Assembly (NCBI GenBank): GCA_964059195.1 | Contig: CAXKWD010000006.1 | Coordinates: forward strand, 178,744,825 to 178,808,824 | Direction: 5' to 3' | Length of the DNA stretch: 64,000 nucleotides | Origin: Ectobius pallidus | Taxonomy: Eukaryota; Arthropoda; Insecta; Blattodea; Ectobiidae | In this document: one piece after another, positions 62,201-64,000 of the stretch | How positions within the stretch are numbered: position 1 is the first letter of the stretch | Layout: each line of letters starts with the position of its first letter | Position numbers and translations under genes: made by a program | The notes under the pieces: model-generated | The model's database searches: none | The model's input: only the letters and a program-made list of their open reading frames with translations | What the model was told of the DNA's origin: nothing

Positions 62201-62748
62201 CATTGGCCTGAAACGATTTTGCTGCTTCACTGTGCACACTTTTCGTATTATCAATTAATACATTCATATTTTCATTTGAAGAATAGAGGGTGGTATCATC
62301 TGCAAATGTTATTGAATTGCTACTGATATTTCCAGATAGATCATTTATCTTCATCAAGAATAATAGTGGGCCTAAGATGGATCCCTGTGGCACTCCACAG
62401 TTAATTTGAGCAGTGCGAGAACTGATCATCCATGCTTTGTATATATGTATGTGTATAGGCCTAGGTATATATTCAGGGTGGAACATCTAAAAGCTGATTA
62501 AAGCTGAATTGTTATATCCCATATTGATTGCAGTTCCTAATAATTGTGAATCGTATTGTTTGTTGCAGCTACGTAATTTCTTCACGGAGCACCTGCACAC
62601 CGATGAGGAAATAAGGCTGGTTCTGGAAGGTTCCGGCTATTTCGATGTTCGGGACGGGAATGATGAATGGATTCGTATTGAAGTGGTTCCTGGGGATATG
62701 ATTGTGATCCCGGCTGGGATATACCATCGCTTCACATTGGATTCCAAG
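50882..62748 (+). CDS. ADI1: Acireductone dioxygenase (3' end beyond window)
   Basis: Methionine-salvage enzyme. With Fe(II) it oxidises 1,2-dihydroxy-3-keto-5-methylthiopentene with O2 to 4-methylthio-2-oxobutanoate plus formate. A Ni(II) form makes methylthiopropionate, formate and CO. Exons 50882-51004, 59728-59847 and 62569-62748 (41, 40 and 60 codons, all phase 0) give residues 1-141 of an expected protein of about 180. It starts MVRAWYMD, runs through QRNYSYEDQ and LPNYEEK, then [18 protein letters not shown] and PAGIYHRF. The cupin metal ligands are all present: H89, H91, E95 and H134. The missing last exon should carry about 38 residues. The introns of 8.7 and 2.7 kb are full of transposons. 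Acts in cytosol and nucleus in studied animals. Confidence 0.95.
51005..51500. other. ADI1 intron, nothing recognised
   Basis: Start of the 8.7-kb first intron; no feature found up to about 51500. Confidence 0.4.
51505..51830 (+). repeat. Diverged duplicate of the ADI1 5' flank
   Basis: Patchy same-order similarity to 50560-50840 (AGATTCTCTTCAT, GGCGAATGATTC against GGCGAGAAG...GAATGATAC, GGCACATTTTCAAAA). Likely two copies of a dispersed repeat. Confidence 0.35.
51985..52140 (-). repeat. tRNA-derived SINE, minus
   Basis: The minus strand reads CTGGCATGGTCTTGAAGTTAGCATC, split by eye into a box A-like half, then CCTGGGTTCGATCCTTGG with box B GGTTCGATCC (complement at 52068-52077). A trailer with TCTGAGGTAGGGAAGTCTGG follows. 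Confidence 0.65.
52141..52839. other. ADI1 intron, nothing recognised
   Basis: AT-rich, no supported feature. Confidence 0.4.
53163..53174. repeat. LINE target-site duplication, left
   Basis: GTGACAGAATAT, identical to 57765-57776. Confidence 0.92.
53174..53216 (-). other. LINE poly(A) tail
   Basis: 43 uninterrupted T on the plus strand, adjacent to the left target-site duplication. Confidence 0.95.
53345..56044 (-). CDS. LINE ORF2: endonuclease and reverse transcriptase, 899 aa
   Basis: Nicks the target and copies the element RNA at the nick. Residues 1-230 are an APE-type endonuclease: WNANG (N15), SETRF (E42), [10 protein letters not shown] (D141, N143), PDLLDFF and SSDHSPV (D216, H217). 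Residues about 500-740 are the reverse transcriptase: [31 protein letters not shown] (D586), [10 protein letters not shown] and FADDTAVL (D673, D674), then [12 protein letters not shown]. The C-terminal part has [10 protein letters not shown] and [11 protein letters not shown], usual in Jockey-clade elements. No RNase H domain. All catalytic residues are intact and there is no frameshift. Translation probably starts by termination-reinitiation, because its ATG lies within ATGGAAAATAA where ORF1 stops. Confidence 0.96.
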   Translation of the reverse strand: MENKMAKTLNISSWNANGLSERRQELELFIKMNKIDITLISETRFTEKNYARFRGYVTYTTNHPSGNAHGGTAIIIKNSIRHYELPKHCQDFLQATSIKVDTALGPITISSTYCPPKHKINSQEFENFFRTLGSKFVAGGDWNAKHTHWGSRLITTRGRQLYRAITNNNLEILSTGEPTYWPSDTSKIPDLLDFFITKGISQNYLHIESLFDLSSDHSPVMMSLNAEVILRQRPLTLCNRRTDWESFRDILQERITLKISLKTSEEIEDAVSNLTKSIQSAAWEATPNLNLKLPPVNQYPSCVKEKIEERRKLRRIWQNHRYPEDKRRFNRASQELKRLIQTMKNQSIQEYLENLTPLEASDYSLWRATKKLKRPTDPIPPINKEDGTWARSCDEKAMLFVTHLSQVFQPFPSMAQDDETEIDQYLQAPFQMSLPIQSVSPREVRKTIENNLNPNKAPGYDLITGRILKELPYKAMIFIAFVFNAIIRSGYYPGAWKISQIILIHKAGKPPNEVKSYRPISLLPVISKLFEKILLARLKPLLTDIIPDHQFGFQAQHSTIEQVHRVTDVIHNAFENKEYCSAAFLDVSQAFDKVWHTGLLFKIKKFLPHSFYSILQSYLEKRFFQVKFEDSLSDLYPINSGIPQGSVLGPMLYLLYTADLPIDVPTTIATFADDTAVLAVHEDLTTASQHIQDYLIKLETWFKKWRIKINEDKSLHVTFTLRRGTCPPVRINGKTLPQSEEVKYLGIHLDRRLTWKKHISTKRKQLNLKFSKLYWLLGPKSELLTTNKLLIYKCILKPIWTYGIQLWGTSSNSNIEILERFQSKTIRTIGKIPWYISNKYIYQDLEIPTVKQEISKYSMTYQNRLNKHPNSYAVNLLNNGTNTCRLNRNRVLDLIYRFN
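56034..57437 (-). CDS. LINE ORF1: Gag-like zinc-knuckle protein, 467 aa
   Basis: The RNA-binding, nucleocapsid-like protein that packages Jockey-type element RNA. The N-terminal third is polar and Ser/Asn/Glu-rich. A central region (about residues 155-300) matches the layout of the fold preceding the knuckles in Jockey Gag proteins. Three Cys/His knuckles follow at about residues 310-365: [42 protein letters not shown]. The C-terminus (about 425-460) is an amphipathic, Met/Ile/Lys-rich helix that may self-associate. The frame is intact from ATG at 57437 to TAA at 56034. Confidence 0.94.
   Translation of the reverse strand: MNSATIMLKANTSDNTQMEETRAMSNHYIRAPKFTYNANVTNPNSLELHTDDSSEYEMNQDMDSELHHENPHSPNSASKRLCTAPTMHSSSLPDEQWQQDKVPHSKGHRRNLADTSNVNYTVPVSNRFSSLTDDSAQDDNTNSRPTLEVRIPKPEPIFVTGIVNIQEFKKVMSGIVANDKYTLTTLRAGHLVKLMPIDIESYKIIRECFLKNDISHYTYQLKHERAYRVVLRGMHHSEDVNIIKEELKALGHVVRNITNILHRVTKEPLPLFFIDLEPAPNNKTIFDIKHLFHTLVTFEPPYKKREIVQCKRCQRFGHTKNHCNRPFRCVKCGEDHPTTTCRKKPETPPICVNCSENHPASYRGCKTYREYKQKTFEPLREKTVSKQPLTTTVTQVPTNEHPSTTTSDKTYVEAVKGSSQWQEPQQSINIITAMEQMFSRFEKTIEKVIDKMMDRMFDLIKAIANGK
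57438..57764 (-). promoter_or_regulatory. LINE 5' UTR / internal promoter region
   Basis: Jockey-type LINEs are transcribed from an internal promoter in this leader. Within it, a phrase ATTGAAACCA(A/G)(C/T)... occurs twice on the plus strand (57626 and 57724), about 98 bp apart, suggesting a short tandem regulatory unit. Confidence 0.5.
57765..57776. repeat. LINE target-site duplication, right
   Basis: GTGACAGAATAT, identical to 53163-53174. Confidence 0.92.
58311..59727. other. ADI1 intron, no element identified
   Basis: A near-perfect palindrome GTTCGGTTCAAACCGAAC lies at about 58608-58625. 59480-59575 resembles 19520-19620. Minus ORFs at 58499-58813 and 58987-59250 show no motif. Confidence 0.45.
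59728..59847 (+). CDS. ADI1: ADI1 exon 2 (coding)
   Basis: Acceptor TTTTTCTGCAG, 40 codons from [11 protein letters not shown] to LPNYEEK, donor GTGAGT. Phase 0 at both ends. Confidence 0.94.
59848..60740. other. ADI1 intron, nothing recognised
   Basis: No supported feature. Confidence 0.4.
61345..62167 (-). mobile_element. Internally deleted Tc1/mariner-type transposon
   Basis: 823 bp between TA dinucleotides (61343-61344, 62168-62169). Inverted ends are CAGGGTGTCCGGGAAAGACC on the left and, for the inverse of the right end, CACCGTGTCCGGGAAAGACC. Complementarity continues through TGACGAAAAAGA(A)A and the TATAT phrase for about 55 bp. It sits inside the RT frame of the older LINE and so is the younger of the two. 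Confidence 0.9.
61469..61990 (-). pseudogene. Transposase with DDE core deleted
   Basis: The minus strand carries an N-terminal DNA-binding part: [30 protein letters not shown], then after a frame change [20 protein letters not shown] and LQMPKATVH. Then, with no break in frame, comes the far C-terminal part [31 protein letters not shown] to a stop at 61469. The region that should hold the first two catalytic acidic residues (about 200 residues) is absent. Only the 61469-61711 part and its immediate upstream are in one open frame. A protein with DNA binding but no catalysis would be expected if it is expressed. Confidence 0.8.
62569..62748 (+). CDS. ADI1: ADI1 exon 3 (coding), holds all metal ligands
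   Basis: Acceptor TGTTTGTTGCAG, 60 codons from [14 protein letters not shown] to YHRFTLDSK. The donor AAG|GTTAGA is weaker than usual, but reading on gives only four codons more to a TGA, so splicing here is required for a full enzyme. Confidence 0.94.
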
Positions 62749-62839
62749 GTTAGATATCACATTCCGTGATGAACAGCGTATCAGTAGATAGTCTGACGTA
62801 GCTCACTCGCTACTCATGTTGAGACAACTGAATACACAA

Positions 62840-63190
62840 TCTATAATAATAAAACGAAGTGTCTGTCTATCTCTCCGCGATGCCCAGAAATCTGAAATTT
62901 TAAACATAGACCGAAGAGGAAAAAAGAACAGCATATAGGCCTAAATGGGCAAACATTGCTCGATTTGGACCAAACTCACTGTGCAGGGGTTTTTTGGGCC
63001 AGGGAACTCGAATCTGAGTTTGTTTTTCCCATGCTGCGCTTTCTAATCTTGGAATTCACTTCGAAGCCGGATTTGTAGCTGTTTCATTAATTATTAATTG
63101 TTTAGTTTAGGCCCATGAATGTTTCGCGTGCAAGTTTTAATAAATATGTTTTAATTATTTTGCTCTTAATTTTTAATATTGAAATTAAAT
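62840..63190 (-). repeat. 'CCCGCGGC' family relic, minus copy
   Basis: Left edge AATCTATAATAATAAAACGAAGTGTCTGTC is the inverse of the family tail. CGCGATGCCCAGAAATCTGAAATT and GGGAACTCGAATCTGA follow as at 9060-9440. Confidence 0.6.
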
Positions 63191-63730
63191 ATATAAATAA
63201 ATAAAATAGGTTAAAAAACCCTTAAGGGCAATGGCCTTCTGCGCAGGGATATCTAAACTGTTTTTCCTTGCCTTTCCCAATAGTGTAACTGTTTTGAAAA
63301 GTTATGATGGAATTTTCACAGTGAAGTTATAAACGTAATGTGAATTGACTAACACGCTTAGTTACTCCACTTACCAAATTTTTGGTAGGACATGTTTCGT
63401 ATGTCAACTACCGGTCCTTGTTTGCTAGAAGAAACTCTATGTATGCGGTGGTTTTAAGTACTTGTGCAGACTGTCTTCAGATAAAAATTATTATTATTAT
63501 TATTATTATTATTATTTAAAAAAATGTCAAAATTTACTTTCAAATTCTTTCATGTAGATTTTTCCCAAAATTAAAACTTTTGCAGGTGTGTGGACTGATT
63601 TCAGTAATGTCTCTCATTGTAATACTTCTTAAAACTCAACAGTATGCAAATTAATCAAACCAAAGCAAAAAAAAAAATTGTTTCATATCTTGCTCGTTAT
63701 TACTGATTGAGTATTTGCTTTGAAAAGTGT
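63191..63730. other. ADI1 intron with (ATT)n at about 63487-63516
   Basis: Roughly ten ATT units; nothing else recognised. The last ADI1 exon was searched for here and not found. Confidence 0.6.
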
Positions 63731-63745
63731 GAAATGGCAACTGAA

Positions 63746-63802
<57 letters not shown>

Positions 63803-63895
63803 TGTCTCTGTCCTGACTGAATGAATGAATGACTGACTGACTGACTGACTGACTGACTGACTGACTGACTGACTGACTGACTGACTGACTGACTT
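63746..63895. repeat. Compound microsatellite (CT)n(AT)n ... (GACT)n
   Basis: (TC)n at about 63748-63768, (TA)n at about 63769-63800, a short unique stretch, then about fifteen GACT units from about 63832 to 63893. Confidence 0.95.
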
Positions 63896-64000
63896 ACTTA
63901 CTGACTTAATGACTGACAAAGAACGTAAAGCCTAAACTATAATAGGCAGAGACTTGGAATTTTGGCAGTACCTTTTTTTCATAATGTAAGTGCCCACTAA

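Larger units (their letters stand above)
60741..62490 (-). mobile_element. 5'-truncated LINE, split by a DNA transposon
   Basis: The minus strand reads the end of a non-LTR reverse transcriptase: [14 protein letters not shown], then [10 protein letters not shown], then [10 protein letters not shown] at 62175. It is then interrupted by 61345-62167. It resumes left of the insertion as [15 protein letters not shown] and LSRVVYLL, and ends in [20 protein letters not shown] and [13 protein letters not shown]. Everything upstream of the RT palm is missing. The left edge shows CAATCAATCAAT rather than poly(T). It differs from the element at 53175 (different RT sequence). Confidence 0.85.

Noticed and set aside
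63683..63919. 78-codon ORF of Ser-Gln-Ser-Val and Arg-Glu repeats
   Set aside because: Translation of a compound microsatellite.

Overview
This window reads as nuclear DNA of an arthropod, most likely an insect with a large, repeat-rich genome such as a cockroach, termite or other polyneopteran. The order-level guess is inference. Support comes from short exons with GT/AG borders, a Jockey-clade retrotransposon, many Tc1/mariner, hAT and Helentron-type relics, tRNA-derived SINEs, AT-rich intergenic DNA, and a very frequent TAGGCCTA palindrome. No bacterial operons, rRNA genes or CRISPR arrays were seen.

Genes. Two spliced genes on the + strand are well supported. (1) A mucin-like type I membrane protein is encoded by exons at 38290-39426, 41049-41161 and 42416-42526. 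Its initiator codon lies in an unidentified upstream exon, and 28780-28821 is a phase-compatible candidate. (2) The methionine-salvage enzyme acireductone dioxygenase (ADI1) is encoded by exons at 50882-51004, 59728-59847 and 62569-62748. All four metal ligands are present, and the last exon lies beyond the window. A third candidate is a GC-rich exon on the - strand at 5874-6151 from an unrecognised gene.

Layout. 1-38 kb is almost entirely dispersed repeats. It holds two hAT-type MITEs (2179-2775, 4634-5218), two Helentron-like elements with an A-rich minisatellite core (5322-5797, 16841-17543), and a Tc1-like transposase relic split by a 2.6-kb hAT-like element (10041-12607). It also holds a 1.2-kb inverted repeat pair 13 kb apart (about 12935-14150 and 26670-27840), a tRNA-like inverted duplication (21246-21421), a deleted Tc1/mariner-type element (29300-30219), and two arrays of one 32-bp minisatellite (32768-32927, 34603-34788). 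38-42.5 kb is the membrane-protein gene, with one near-perfect fold-back transposon in each of two introns. 50.9-64 kb is ADI1. Its first coding intron carries a full-length, two-ORF Jockey-like LINE (53175-57764) that itself sits inside a fold-back MITE. Its second intron carries an older LINE fragment split by an internally deleted Tc1/mariner-type element (61345-62167).

The two genes share no evident pathway. The main theme is nested transposition whose order can be read from target-site duplications. Repeat boundaries marked 'about' were judged by eye; TSDs, splice borders and ORF coordinates were read base by base.
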